A stretch of DNA of 64,000 bases, taken from contig NZ_CP175511.1 of NCBI RefSeq assembly GCF_046058945.1, forward strand, positions 186,001 through 250,000, written 5' to 3'. The translations under genes were made by a program, and so were the position numbers. The DNA comes from Brochothrix campestris. Lineage in GTDB: Bacteria > Bacillota > Bacilli > Lactobacillales > Listeriaceae. Positions 36,671 to 45,792 of the stretch are shown here, in pieces; within the stretch, counting starts at the first letter, position 1; every line of letters starts with the position of its first letter. The notes below the pieces were generated by a model. It saw nothing but the letters and a program-made list of their open reading frames with translations, was not told the DNA's origin and made no database searches.

Positions 36671-37879
36671 ATGTTAAATGGAGTGACTGGGGTGTTATCC
36701 TTTTTTCTACATCCGCTTTTATGGATTATAATTTTGAGCACATTTATAGTAACAAATAAACGAATCAAACAAGAACGTCATCTGTTTAACAGCCGTATTT
36801 ATTCCGGTAAAATGGAATGGATGAGACTGTTGTTTGTAGGGTTGCTCATAGGTATCAGCCTGTCGGCAATCATTTGGTACACGGGTGTGCTTGTTGATTT
36901 TAGCTGGCTTTTTACGCTTAATTTGATTACCTTGTTTATGTTTGTCTTATTAGGTTATCGTGGCCTTAGTAGTGCCTATACAATTGGTTTAGCGACATTA
37001 GTCTTAATCGGACTTAACTTCATCCTCCTTATTGCGAAAAGCAATGACTTTTTGGCGTTTTTTTCCAGTGGTTTAATGATGCAACCACGTATTTTAAATG
37101 GGCTGAGTGTGTTATTAGTTTTATGCTTGTTGGTAGAAGTTTTGTTAGTCTACTTAGTGTTACGTCGACCGATGCAACCGTCACGTGTTAAAATACGACG
37201 AGGCACCATTCAAGGTCAATTTAAGTATCGTAGTGCCTTATTACTGCCATTATTTATGCTGTTGCCTGTTAGTGAGGGCGGTGTGTTACATGCGACGAGT
37301 TGGTGGCCAGTCTTTGCTGTTGGAAATCAGAGCTTTATTCCTATCGTCGTTCCTGTTATTATTGGAATGGGTGCCCGTATTCGTTCCGATAAACCACAGC
37401 GTGTTTTGAAAAAACGAGTCGTTGCTATATTAGCTTTAGCATTAATGGTTGCTCTTGTTAGTGTCGCGGGCTACTTTTATAACTGGTTAACCTTCACACC
37501 ATTTGTTGTTGCTTTATTAGGGCATATGGGGATTGATTTATATTTCTGGCTCGAAGATGATCCTGATTCAGATAAATATCATTTGTCACCGAATGGGATT
37601 CGTGTGATGGGGACGAGAGATACTTCAGCAGCCCGTAAAATGGGGATTGAACCAGGCGAAATTATCACGGGTTGTAATGGAAAGTCTGTTTATACACGTC
37701 AAGACTTATACGATGCAATGAATCTTAATCGAGCCTATGTCCGCTTGACAGTATTGGATGAGTTTGAAGAACCACGGTTTGTAGAAACCGCTTTGTATGA
37801 GGAAGATTCGTTTGAAATGGGTTTGTTATTTGTTGAAGAAAGTGTAATAGAGGAGATGACAGAAAGTGTTAAAAGTTGA
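36671..37879 (+). CDS. Polytopic membrane PDZ protein, MinJ-like
   Basis: 402 residues: about eight hydrophobic segments over the first ~290 residues, then a cytosolic C-terminal PDZ-like domain (LSPNGIRVMGTRDTSAARKMGIEPGEIITGCNGKSVYT, about 310-375). Topology and position just downstream of ftsEX recall MinJ of Bacillus, which bridges DivIVA and MinCD, although CtpB, normally between them there, is missing. I chose ATG 36671 with TTGGAG upstream; GTG 36662 overlaps that site. The stop overlaps the next gene by 14 bp. Confidence 0.7.
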   Translation: MLNGVTGVLSFFLHPLLWIIILSTFIVTNKRIKQERHLFNSRIYSGKMEWMRLLFVGLLIGISLSAIIWYTGVLVDFSWLFTLNLITLFMFVLLGYRGLSSAYTIGLATLVLIGLNFILLIAKSNDFLAFFSSGLMMQPRILNGLSVLLVLCLLVEVLLVYLVLRRPMQPSRVKIRRGTIQGQFKYRSALLLPLFMLLPVSEGGVLHATSWWPVFAVGNQSFIPIVVPVIIGMGARIRSDKPQRVLKKRVVAILALALMVALVSVAGYFYNWLTFTPFVVALLGHMGIDLYFWLEDDPDSDKYHLSPNGIRVMGTRDTSAARKMGIEPGEIITGCNGKSVYTRQDLYDAMNLNRAYVRLTVLDEFEEPRFVETALYEEDSFEMGLLFVEESVIEEMTESVKS

Positions 37880-38804
37880 TGGAGATAATTTAAAGGTATT
37901 CGCCTTGAGTTCAAATGAACCGCTGGCCCAAAAAGTAGCCGATGAATTAGGTGTGCCCCTTACAAATATTGGGTTGCAACGTTTTAGTGATGGTGAAATT
38001 GCAATTAATATCGAAGAAAGTGTTCGAGGCGTAACCGCCTATCTAGTGCAGTCAACGGTTGATCCCGTCAATGATAATATTATGGAATTATTAATTATGA
38101 TTGATGCTTTGAAACGCTCAGCAGTTAAAACAATCAATGTGGTGATGCCATACTTTGGTTATGCTCGACAAGATCGCAAAGCGCGTGCACGTGAGCCGAT
38201 TACTGCTAAATTAGTAGCAAACTTAATCGTTGAAGCGGGTGCACATCGTTTGACGACGATTGATTTGCATGCGGCACAGTTACAAGGTTTCTTTAATATT
38301 CCGATCGATCATTTAACGACCGCTGACTTGCTAGCCTCATACGTTAATGAAAAATTCGGTGATAAAGACATCGTGATTGTCTCACCAGATCATAGTGGTG
38401 TTTCACGCGCGCGTGATTTTGCAAAGGACTATGGTTGGCCAATTGCCATTTTAAACCGTAAACCACGACCAAATAAAAATAAAATTTCTGAGGTTATCGG
38501 TGATGTGGCCGGTAAATTAGCCATTGTTGTCGATGATATAATCGACACGGGTTATCGGACAATTAGTTCCGCCGATGCTTTAATCGAAGCTGGTGCTAAA
38601 GAAGTGATGTCGTGCGCAACTCACGGTGTTTTGTCAGCCCATGCGAGCCAACGGATTGCTGAGTCAGCGATTAGTCAGTTAATCTTAACTGACACGATTC
38701 AACTGAAAGCAGAAGACATGTCAGATAAGATTACCGTCTTGACCGTTGCGCCAATGTTAGCAGAAGCAATTGAAGCGATACAAAACCAACATTCAATTCA
38801 TTAG
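37866..38804 (+). CDS. prs: Ribose-phosphate pyrophosphokinase paralogue with altered PRPP loop
   Basis: 312 residues, family length. Conserved: FSDGEIAINIEESVRG, the flexible loop YFGYARQDRKARAREPITAKL, DLHAAQLQGFFNIPIDHL and SPDHSGVSRARDFA. The PRPP-binding loop reads VVDDIIDTGYRTISSADAL, where functional enzymes have DDIIDT(A/G)GTI; the GT pair is replaced by Y-R. This suggests a second, possibly regulatory or weakly active Prs, as some Bacillota carry two prs genes. GTG start overlapping the PDZ gene; SD AGAGGAG. Confidence 0.85.
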   Translation: MLKVDGDNLKVFALSSNEPLAQKVADELGVPLTNIGLQRFSDGEIAINIEESVRGVTAYLVQSTVDPVNDNIMELLIMIDALKRSAVKTINVVMPYFGYARQDRKARAREPITAKLVANLIVEAGAHRLTTIDLHAAQLQGFFNIPIDHLTTADLLASYVNEKFGDKDIVIVSPDHSGVSRARDFAKDYGWPIAILNRKPRPNKNKISEVIGDVAGKLAIVVDDIIDTGYRTISSADALIEAGAKEVMSCATHGVLSAHASQRIAESAISQLILTDTIQLKAEDMSDKITVLTVAPMLAEAIEAIQNQHSIH

Positions 38805-38822
38805 AAACAGTGATAATCATAG

Positions 38823-38862
38823 AAAACACCATCTTCTCGCACGTTGAGAGGGTGGTGTTTTT
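38823..38862 (+). terminator. Rho-independent terminator after prs
   Basis: AAAACACCATC / GGTGGTGTTTT outer stem and TCTC / GAGA inner stem, ending in a T run. Confidence 0.88.
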
Positions 38863-38869
38863 AAATCAA

Positions 38870-38915
38870 CTCATAAAGTTATGAGCTGAAAAAAATAGTA
38901 GAAACATGGTATAGT
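38870..38915 (+). promoter_or_regulatory. phoPR promoter with adjoining palindrome
   Basis: Promoter TGAAAA (38887-38892), 17-bp spacer, TATAGT (38910-38915), 38 bp before phoP. A perfect 7+7 palindrome CTCATAA-AG-TTATGAG (38870-38885) abuts the -35 and could be a regulator site; it does not resemble a PhoP direct repeat. Confidence 0.5.
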
Positions 38916-38953
38916 GACAATAACAGTTAAAGATGAAAGTAGGATGATGCATT

Positions 38954-39670
38954 GTGGCTCACGTATTAGTTGTCGATGATGAACCGACAATTGTAAAACT
39001 ATTAACATTCAATATTGAACAAGAAGGACACCGCGTTAGTAGTGCCACGAACGGTATGGATGCGCTGGCGCTGGTGGGTGCGGCCGAGAATGAGATTGAT
39101 TTAGTCGTATTGGATTTAATGTTACCAGGAATGAATGGTATTGACGTCTGCAAAGAACTTCGAAAGCAAGAAAATTACACACCGATATTAATGCTCACTG
39201 CGAAAGACGATGAATACGATAAAATTATCGGGTTGGAACTTGGTGCTGATGATTACATGACAAAACCTTTCAGTCCGCGCGAAGTCATTGCCCGCATTAA
39301 GGCGATTTTACGTCGGGTTGAATTGGCACCAAAAATGACTCAAACGGAGAGTCTAGTGACAGCTGATTTTTTAGAAATTGGTGGCTTGCGGATTGATCGT
39401 GATCGCCATACTGTATACCTTCATGATAATCAGCTGACATTAACACCAAAGGAATATGAACTGCTTTGTTTCTTAGTGGAAAATAAAGGGAAGGTCTTTA
39501 GTCGCCATCATTTACTCGATGTTATTTGGAACTACGATTATGCTGGCGAAACCCGCATTGTCGATGTCCATATTAGCCATTTACGTGAAAAGATTGAAGC
39601 TGATACGAAGAAACCGCGTTACATCATGACGGTACGTGGATTTGGCTATAAAATGGATGATGCCCAATGA
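38954..39670 (+). CDS. phoP: Phosphate regulon response regulator PhoP
   Basis: OmpR-family regulator of 238 residues: receiver with D54 as phospho-acceptor (VVLDLMLPG), conserved lysine in DDYMTKPFSPRE, and a C-terminal winged helix (LTPKEYELLCFLVENKGKVF...VDVHISHLREKI). GTG start. It overlaps phoR by 4 bp and lies directly before the pst genes, which carry a PhoP box. Confidence 0.93.
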   Translation: MAHVLVVDDEPTIVKLLTFNIEQEGHRVSSATNGMDALALVGAAENEIDLVVLDLMLPGMNGIDVCKELRKQENYTPILMLTAKDDEYDKIIGLELGADDYMTKPFSPREVIARIKAILRRVELAPKMTQTESLVTADFLEIGGLRIDRDRHTVYLHDNQLTLTPKEYELLCFLVENKGKVFSRHHLLDVIWNYDYAGETRIVDVHISHLREKIEADTKKPRYIMTVRGFGYKMDDAQ

Positions 39671-41445
39671 CACCCTTATGGCGTAAACTCGTCCTGTTTT
39701 TTTGTTCGATAACGATTGTTGTTGTCGTCGTATTAGGCTTTTTTAGTGCGACAATTATTAAACATAATTACATCGAAAACCGCGAGCAACAGATGATACA
39801 AAGTGCACAGTTGATGATTGCGAACTTATCCGAAACGGGCACTGATTTGACGAAGGAGAATAAGGCATTGACCACTGTGTTAGTGAAAGATGCCAGCTTG
39901 CTCGATTCGCGGATTACATTGATTGATGCACAGGGGAAGGTAATTAATGATACCGATGAGCCTGCGGCAACGATGACCAATCACCGCAATCGACCCGAAA
40001 TAAAAGCGTTGCTAACCGATTCACGCTTGGCGTCGGCCTCTGATCAACGTCAAAGTAAGAGTCTTGGCTACGGGATGCTTTATACGGCTGTTCCGATTAT
40101 CGAAAAAGGGGAGCTTGTCGGTATTATCCGAGTTGCCGTGAGTTTACAGATGATTGAAAAAGCGATTGTGCAACTCCAGTTGAGCCTGATTGTCGTAGGA
40201 GGTCTCTTGGTGTTAGCTTCAACAGTGGTTATCATTTTGATGGTACGACGGATTACGCGGCCAATCACAACAATTACAGCCGTTACCCAAGGCTTAGCCG
40301 AGAAAGATTACGGGCAGCGTGTAATGTTGCTACCAAGTGGTGAAATTGGTGAGTTGGCGAAATCGGTCAATACACTCGGAGAGAAACTGCAAAAAAACGT
40401 GACAGAAATTCATGTCAAAGAACTGCGTTTAGCGGGAGTGCTTGATAATCTCGTGAGTGGCGTATTACTCGTTAATACAAAGAAGCGTATCACCTTAGCT
40501 AATCCAGCGATGTTTCAACTCATCGAAAAAAAACTACTGCATAACAATTATTTTGAAGTGCTGCCAAGTTACCAATTAAGCAATTTGATTAAGGAAGCCT
40601 TTAAGACGGGTAAGAAACAGCAGGCAGAAGTCATTTTATACGGTCATTCGGCTGAAAAACGGGTCGATGCAAACGTGGTGCCCATCGTCGAAGATAATCA
40701 GCATTTATCAGGTGTCATCTTAGTGCTCCATGATATTACTGACATTCGTCATTTAGAGGCACTACGATCAGAGTTCGTCTCGAACGTGTCTCATGAATTA
40801 AAAACGCCGGTGACGTCGATTAAGGGCTTTGCAGAAACACTGCTTGATGGGGCAATGGCTGATGCCGACTTACGTAAAGAATTTCTCGAAATTATTCGTG
40901 ATGAGAGCAATCGCTTAACGCGGTTAATTGAAGATATTTTACAATTGTCTAAAATCGAGCAACATCAGATAAAACCTCATTACAGCGAAGTTGACCTCGT
41001 TAACGTATTGACCAACGTATTGAAGGTGTTACGTAAAGCAATCGTTGAAAAGAACGTGACGATTGAGTTGCAGCTGCCGCAATCCTTAGTGTTAACGAGT
41101 GAAGCTGACGGGTTGCATCAAATCGCGCTCAACCTTATAAGCAATGCGATAACATACACACCGAATGACGGTTGTGTTACAATTCACGCTCATAAAAAGG
41201 GAACTGAGATAACTTTGCAAGTAGCGGATACAGGCATTGGCATTCCGGCAGCAGACCAGACACGAATCTTTGAACGATTTTATCGAGTCCACAAAGCGCG
41301 CGAACGTGAAACAGGTGGAACGGGACTCGGGTTATCAATCGTGAAACATCTCGTTGAACGCTATCAAGGCCGTATTGCACTTGATTCAATCGAAGATGAA
41401 GGAACGACCTTTACCGTCACACTACCGTGTGAACATATCGATTAA
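39667..41445 (+). CDS. phoR: Phosphate sensor histidine kinase PhoR
   Basis: 592-residue membrane kinase: TM1 about 8-30, extracellular sensor about 31-167, TM2 about 168-192, HAMP (RRITRPITTITAVTQGLAEK), a PAS-like domain about 255-350, HisKA with H376 in FVSNVSHELKTPV, and HATPase with N-box LISNAITYTPND, DTGIGIP and GTGLGLSIV. Translationally coupled to phoP (ATGA). Confidence 0.93.
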   Translation: MTPLWRKLVLFFCSITIVVVVVLGFFSATIIKHNYIENREQQMIQSAQLMIANLSETGTDLTKENKALTTVLVKDASLLDSRITLIDAQGKVINDTDEPAATMTNHRNRPEIKALLTDSRLASASDQRQSKSLGYGMLYTAVPIIEKGELVGIIRVAVSLQMIEKAIVQLQLSLIVVGGLLVLASTVVIILMVRRITRPITTITAVTQGLAEKDYGQRVMLLPSGEIGELAKSVNTLGEKLQKNVTEIHVKELRLAGVLDNLVSGVLLVNTKKRITLANPAMFQLIEKKLLHNNYFEVLPSYQLSNLIKEAFKTGKKQQAEVILYGHSAEKRVDANVVPIVEDNQHLSGVILVLHDITDIRHLEALRSEFVSNVSHELKTPVTSIKGFAETLLDGAMADADLRKEFLEIIRDESNRLTRLIEDILQLSKIEQHQIKPHYSEVDLVNVLTNVLKVLRKAIVEKNVTIELQLPQSLVLTSEADGLHQIALNLISNAITYTPNDGCVTIHAHKKGTEITLQVADTGIGIPAADQTRIFERFYRVHKARERETGGTGLGLSIVKHLVERYQGRIALDSIEDEGTTFTVTLPCEHID

Positions 41446-41458
41446 ACATAAGACGACC

Positions 41459-41499
41459 TTTACAAAACCTTTACACATTCTCAATGAAGTAGATATATT
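41459..41499 (+). promoter_or_regulatory. PhoP box and promoter of the pst operon
   Basis: Tandem TTTACA-AAACC-TTTACA (41459-41475) has the 11-bp periodicity of Bacillus PhoP direct repeats. It is followed 18 bp later by TATATT (41494-41499) as a -10, so the repeats occupy the -35 region as expected for PhoP activation. A TATGAT at 41507-41512 is an alternative -10. Confidence 0.7.
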
Positions 41500-41568
41500 C
41501 ATTGGTTATGATGAGGTTAAGATAAAAGGGCGTCTTTTTTTATACGCTATGAGAGAGTAGGGACGAAG

Positions 41569-42471
41569 ATGAATGACAAACAATTGAATAAAAAAAACTT
41601 AGAACAACTAGGAAAGTTCATCAGTTTTATTTGTGTGGCAACGATGGCTGTTGGGGCCCTCGTGATTATTTATTTTGTCGCTTCCAAGGGTTTAGCGACC
41701 TTCTTTGTTAATAAGGTATCTATCTGGTCGTTTTTATCGGGCCAAGACTGGCAGCCTTCAAAATTGGATGGTGGAGGTCATCCATTGGTTGGTGCGCTAC
41801 CGATGATTGCTGGCTCGTTTGGCGTCACCTTATTGGCGGCGTTAATTGCGACGCCACTGGCAATTGGTGCCGCGATATTCATGGTCGAAATATCCCCTAA
41901 ATTTGGGAAACGGGTATTGCAGCCAGTCATTGAACTGCTGATTGGTATTCCATCGGTAGTGTATGGCTTAATCGGTTTAACGATTATCGTCCCTGTCATG
42001 CGTCATTGGTTTGGGGGCACCGGTTTTGGGATTGCTGCCGGAACTGTTGTGTTAACCGTAATGATTTTACCGACGGTAACGAGTTTAGCAGTGGATGCGA
42101 TTACTGCTGTCCCGCGTCATTACCGTGAGGCCTCACTTGCATTAGGAGCGACACGATGGCAGACGATTAGTGGCGTTGTTTTAAAAAGCGCCCGCTCGGG
42201 TTTGTTGACAGCGCTTGTGTTCGGGATGGCACGTGCCTTTGGTGAAGCGCTCGCAGTCCAGATGGTGATTGGGAATGCGGCGATTATGCCGACCTCATTG
42301 GTAGAGCCCGCGTCAACTTTAACGAGTATCTTAACGATGAGTATGGGGAATACGATTCCAGGTCAGCTTGAGAATAATGTCTTATGGTCATTGGCGCTTG
42401 TGCTGTTACTGATGTCGCTCTTTTTCATCATTGTTGTACGATTGATTGGAAAGCGAGGGAGCATTAAATGA
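41569..42471 (+). CDS. pstC: Phosphate ABC transporter permease PstC
   Basis: 300-residue inner membrane permease with about six helices and the EAA-loop sequence HYREASLALGATRWQTISGVVLKSARSG. The conserved ELLIGIPSVVYGLIGL segment is present. The ATG is 120 bp after phoR; no pstS gene precedes it. Overlaps pstA by 4 bp. Confidence 0.95.
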   Translation: MNDKQLNKKNLEQLGKFISFICVATMAVGALVIIYFVASKGLATFFVNKVSIWSFLSGQDWQPSKLDGGGHPLVGALPMIAGSFGVTLLAALIATPLAIGAAIFMVEISPKFGKRVLQPVIELLIGIPSVVYGLIGLTIIVPVMRHWFGGTGFGIAAGTVVLTVMILPTVTSLAVDAITAVPRHYREASLALGATRWQTISGVVLKSARSGLLTALVFGMARAFGEALAVQMVIGNAAIMPTSLVEPASTLTSILTMSMGNTIPGQLENNVLWSLALVLLLMSLFFIIVVRLIGKRGSIK

Positions 42472-43352
42472 CATCAAAACTGAAAGATAAATTAGCAACA
42501 GGTATATTTTATAGTATTGCACTTATTATTTGTGCGATTTTAGCGAGTATCATCGGCTATGTATTAGTTCAAGGTGTGCCCCATATTAGTTGGGACTTCT
42601 TAACAAAACCGTCAGAATCATTTAGTGCAGGCGGCGGGATTGGTCCACAGCTGTTCAATTCGTTTTATCTCTTGTTTTTAACCTTGCTGATTAGTGTGCC
42701 ACTTGCATTAGGAGCTGCGATTTATTTAGCAGAATATGCCAAAAACAATTGGATCACAAAAGGTGTGCGCTTAATGGTCGAGGTGTTATCGTCATTACCA
42801 TCAATTGTTGTCGGTCTCTTTGGCTTTCTCGTGTTTGTGATTTACTTCGGTTGGAGTTTCTCGATTTTATCAGGCGCTTTGGCGCTGACGCTCTTTAACC
42901 TTCCGATTTTAGTAAGGGTAATGGAAGAATCACTCAAATCAGTCTCGGCTAGTCAACGAGAGGCGGGCTTGGCACTTGGTTTAACGCGTTGGGAAACGGT
43001 GTGCTTCGTTATCGTACCAACAGCGTTACCGGGTATTATCACTGGTGTTATTTTATCAGCTGGTCGTGTGTTTGGTGAAGCAGCCGCCTTGATTTATACG
43101 GCAGGTCAGAATGCGCCATCGCTAAACTTCGCTAACTTTAATATCTTCAGTCAAGAATCTCCATGGAATATTATGCGACCGGCTGAAACGTTAGCCGTTC
43201 ATATTTGGAAGGTTAATAGTGAAGGGGTTGTGCCAGATGCCGCGGCAATATCAAGTGGTACGGCAGCAATTTTAATTATCGGAATCCTCTTGTTTAATTT
43301 AATAGCACGAATTGTTGGGAAATACGTTTACCGATGGATGACATCTTCATAA
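42468..43352 (+). CDS. pstA: Phosphate ABC transporter permease PstA
   Basis: 294-residue partner permease with about six helices, the EVLSSLPSIVVGLFGFLVF segment and EAA loop SQREAGLALGLTRWETVCFVIV. Forms the heterodimeric channel with PstC. Confidence 0.95.
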   Translation: MTSKLKDKLATGIFYSIALIICAILASIIGYVLVQGVPHISWDFLTKPSESFSAGGGIGPQLFNSFYLLFLTLLISVPLALGAAIYLAEYAKNNWITKGVRLMVEVLSSLPSIVVGLFGFLVFVIYFGWSFSILSGALALTLFNLPILVRVMEESLKSVSASQREAGLALGLTRWETVCFVIVPTALPGIITGVILSAGRVFGEAAALIYTAGQNAPSLNFANFNIFSQESPWNIMRPAETLAVHIWKVNSEGVVPDAAAISSGTAAILIIGILLFNLIARIVGKYVYRWMTSS

Positions 43353-43365
43353 AGGAGCTTAGTAT

Positions 43366-44124
43366 ATGACAAACTTTGCGATTGAAACAACTAAATTGAA
43401 TGTGTTTTATGGTCAAAAACAAGCGATTAAAGAGGTCAGTTTAGGCTTTCCTAAAAACCAAGTGATTGCCTTAATTGGACCCTCAGGCTGTGGGAAATCA
43501 ACGTACTTACGTTCGCTCAATCGAATGAATGATGAGATTGAAGGCTGTCGCACAGAAGGGCCGATTTTATATCATGGACGTGATATTAACACACCTTCAG
43601 AAGATTTATATGAACTACGTAAAAATATCGGGATGGTTTTTCAAAAACCAAATCCGTTTACCAAATCGATTTATAAAAACATTACCTTTGCGTTGAAACG
43701 TCATGGGATTACTGACAAACGCGTGTTGGCTGAGCGAGTTGAAAAAAGTTTGCGGGCAGCCGCTTTATGGGAAGAAGTAAAGGACATCTTAACTAAGAGC
43801 GCCCTTAGTTTATCAGGTGGACAACAGCAACGGCTGTGCATTGCGCGCACGGTTGCAACAGAACCTGATATCCTATTACTCGATGAGCCGGCTTCAGCGC
43901 TGGATCCAATTTCAACCTCAAAGATTGAAACGTTAATTACAGCGTTGAAAGAATTTTATACGATTATTATCGTTACCCATAACATGCAACAAGCGGCGCG
44001 GATTTCAGATAAAACAGCCTTCTTTTACTTGGGTGAAGTGGTTGAATATGATGATACCGCTAAAATATTTACAAATCCAACACATGAAAAAACACAGGCA
44101 TATGTCTCAGGTAATTTCGGATAG
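43366..44124 (+). CDS. pstB: Phosphate ABC transporter ATP-binding protein PstB (first copy)
   Basis: 252-residue ABC ATPase: Walker A GPSGCGKST, Q-loop FQKPNPFTKSIYKN, signature LSGGQQQRLCIARTVA, Walker B ILLLDEPASALDP (serine where Thr is usual) and H-loop THNMQQAAR. Two tandem pstB genes are common in Bacillota and Lactobacillales. Confidence 0.95.
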   Translation: MTNFAIETTKLNVFYGQKQAIKEVSLGFPKNQVIALIGPSGCGKSTYLRSLNRMNDEIEGCRTEGPILYHGRDINTPSEDLYELRKNIGMVFQKPNPFTKSIYKNITFALKRHGITDKRVLAERVEKSLRAAALWEEVKDILTKSALSLSGGQQQRLCIARTVATEPDILLLDEPASALDPISTSKIETLITALKEFYTIIIVTHNMQQAARISDKTAFFYLGEVVEYDDTAKIFTNPTHEKTQAYVSGNFG

Positions 44125-44135
44125 GAGGAACAGTG

Positions 44136-44888
44136 ATGGCTATTATTGAAACAACGAAACTCAATCTTTTTTATGGTAAGAAACAAGCGCTATATAACGT
44201 CTCGTTACAGTTTCCACAAAAACAAGTGATTTCGTTAATTGGACCGTCAGGCTGTGGAAAATCGACATTTTTACGGACATTAAACCGTATGAATGACTTG
44301 ATTCCGAATGTACGCACAGAGGGTAGTATTCAAGTGAAGGAGCTTGATGTCATGTCAGCCCGCACGGATATGGTTGATTTACGTCAGCGAGTCGGAATGG
44401 TGTTTCAACAACCGAACCCGTTTCCGTTCTCAATCTATGATAATGTTGCCTATGGACCACGCCTCCATGGGATGACTAACAAATGGGAACTTGATCAAAT
44501 TGTGCAAGAAAGCTTAATGAAAGCCTCTTTATGGGAAGAAGTAAGTGATCGAATGCACACGTCGGCTCTAGGTCTTTCAGGCGGGCAACAACAACGTTTG
44601 TGTATCGCACGTGTATTGGCAGTCAAACCCGAAATCATTTTAATGGATGAGCCGACAGCAGCGCTCGATCCGATTTCAACGGCTAAAATTGAAGATTTAA
44701 TTGTTGAGTTAAAGGAAAAGTACACGATTTTAATCGTGACACATAATATGCAACAAGCGTCGCGCATTTCTGACCGAACGGCCTTCTTTTTAAATGGTCG
44801 CGTCGTTGAGTATGCCGATACGAAAACAATCTTTTTAAACCCGGTGGAAAAAGAAACGCAAGACTATATTTCAGGCCGCTTTGGCTAA
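44136..44888 (+). CDS. pstB: Phosphate ABC transporter ATP-binding protein PstB (second copy)
   Basis: 250 residues, clearly paralogous to the preceding gene. Walker A GPSGCGKST, Q-loop FQQPNPFPFSIYDN, signature LSGGQQQRLCIARVLA, Walker B IILMDEPTAALDP. This copy matches the classic PstB sequence more closely. Start chosen at ATG 44136 after GGAGGAACAGTG. Whether the two form a heterodimer or act separately cannot be told. Confidence 0.95.
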   Translation: MAIIETTKLNLFYGKKQALYNVSLQFPQKQVISLIGPSGCGKSTFLRTLNRMNDLIPNVRTEGSIQVKELDVMSARTDMVDLRQRVGMVFQQPNPFPFSIYDNVAYGPRLHGMTNKWELDQIVQESLMKASLWEEVSDRMHTSALGLSGGQQQRLCIARVLAVKPEIILMDEPTAALDPISTAKIEDLIVELKEKYTILIVTHNMQQASRISDRTAFFLNGRVVEYADTKTIFLNPVEKETQDYISGRFG

Positions 44889-44901
44889 AGGAGGCAATAC
44901 T

Positions 44902-45570
44902 ATGAATGGACGTCAATTACTCGATCAAGAAATGAAGAGTTTGCAACAACAACTCTCAGAAATGGGCATGTTGGTCAATGAGAGCATTTTAAAAGCGGGA
45001 CATGCGTTGATGACTAAAGATGTCGAACAAGCGAATGAAGTCATTGCAGGGGACGAGGTCATCAATGCTAAAGAACTGCAATTAGAACAACATGTGATTG
45101 AGGTGATTGCGCTACAACAACCCGTGACGTTGGATTTACGTCGTGTGATTACAATGATTAAAATTAGCGCTGATTTAGAACGGATGGGCGACCATGCCGT
45201 TGTGTTAGCGAAAGCGGGACGGTCGGCTGCTAAATATGAATTTGATTTGGATTTAGCGAAAAGCGAAAAAATCACCCAATTATTGAGTGAAGTTTTAACA
45301 GAGACGTTGGCCGCTTACCGTGATATGGATGCGAAAAAAGCCCGTGAAATTGCAAGTGCTATTTATACAATTCAACATATTTCCCATCAGTTCGGAAAGG
45401 AAATGTTAGCAAAAATAGTTCCTTATCCAGAGCATGTTAAACCGATTTCAAAACTATTTAATGCCATCAAAAGCTATGAACGAATCGGCGCCTATTTATT
45501 GAATATTTGTGAATGGGTCATCTATTTAAAAACCGGTGAAATGACTGAGTTAGAAGAAGATGAGGAGTGA
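44902..45570 (+). CDS. phoU: Phosphate signalling protein PhoU
   Basis: 222-residue all-helical protein with two PhoU repeats (DEVINAKELQLEQHVIEVIALQQPV, LRRVITMIKISADLERMGDHAV). It links Pst transport state to PhoR. The ATG at 44902 follows AAAGGAGGC. Last gene of the pst operon; a terminator lies about 100 bp downstream. Confidence 0.95.
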   Translation: MNGRQLLDQEMKSLQQQLSEMGMLVNESILKAGHALMTKDVEQANEVIAGDEVINAKELQLEQHVIEVIALQQPVTLDLRRVITMIKISADLERMGDHAVVLAKAGRSAAKYEFDLDLAKSEKITQLLSEVLTETLAAYRDMDAKKAREIASAIYTIQHISHQFGKEMLAKIVPYPEHVKPISKLFNAIKSYERIGAYLLNICEWVIYLKTGEMTELEEDEE

Positions 45571-45670
45571 ATAGCTTTTCCTGTATTTTCGACGGTTAAT
45601 AATCGACAATTAGGGTAGTTCCAATTGATATCGTTGTAACGACTTTTAAAATAAATTCACAGTTCGTCTT

Positions 45671-45703
45671 GGTGCACTGCTAATGAGCGGTGTGTCTTTT
45701 TTT
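45671..45703 (+). terminator. Rho-independent terminator downstream of phoU
   Basis: CACTGCT / AGCGGTG stem (one G.U pair), loop AATG, then TCTTTTTTT. Confidence 0.75.
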
Positions 45704-45722
45704 GTAAAGAAAGGGGGATGGT

Positions 45723-45770
45723 TTGCCTTTTTAAAGCACGGGTGTTAATATATGAATGAATAATCATATA
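45723..45770 (+). promoter_or_regulatory. cadA promoter with palindromic operator
   Basis: TTGCCT (45723-45728), 17-bp spacer, TAATAT (45746-45751). A 7+7 inverted repeat TATATGA-N8-TCATATA (45749-45770) overlaps the -10. This resembles operators of ArsR/SmtB-type metal sensors (CzrA/CadC), but no such regulator gene lies in the window. Confidence 0.6.
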
Positions 45771-45792
45771 ACCACATAAAGGAGGCAATGAC

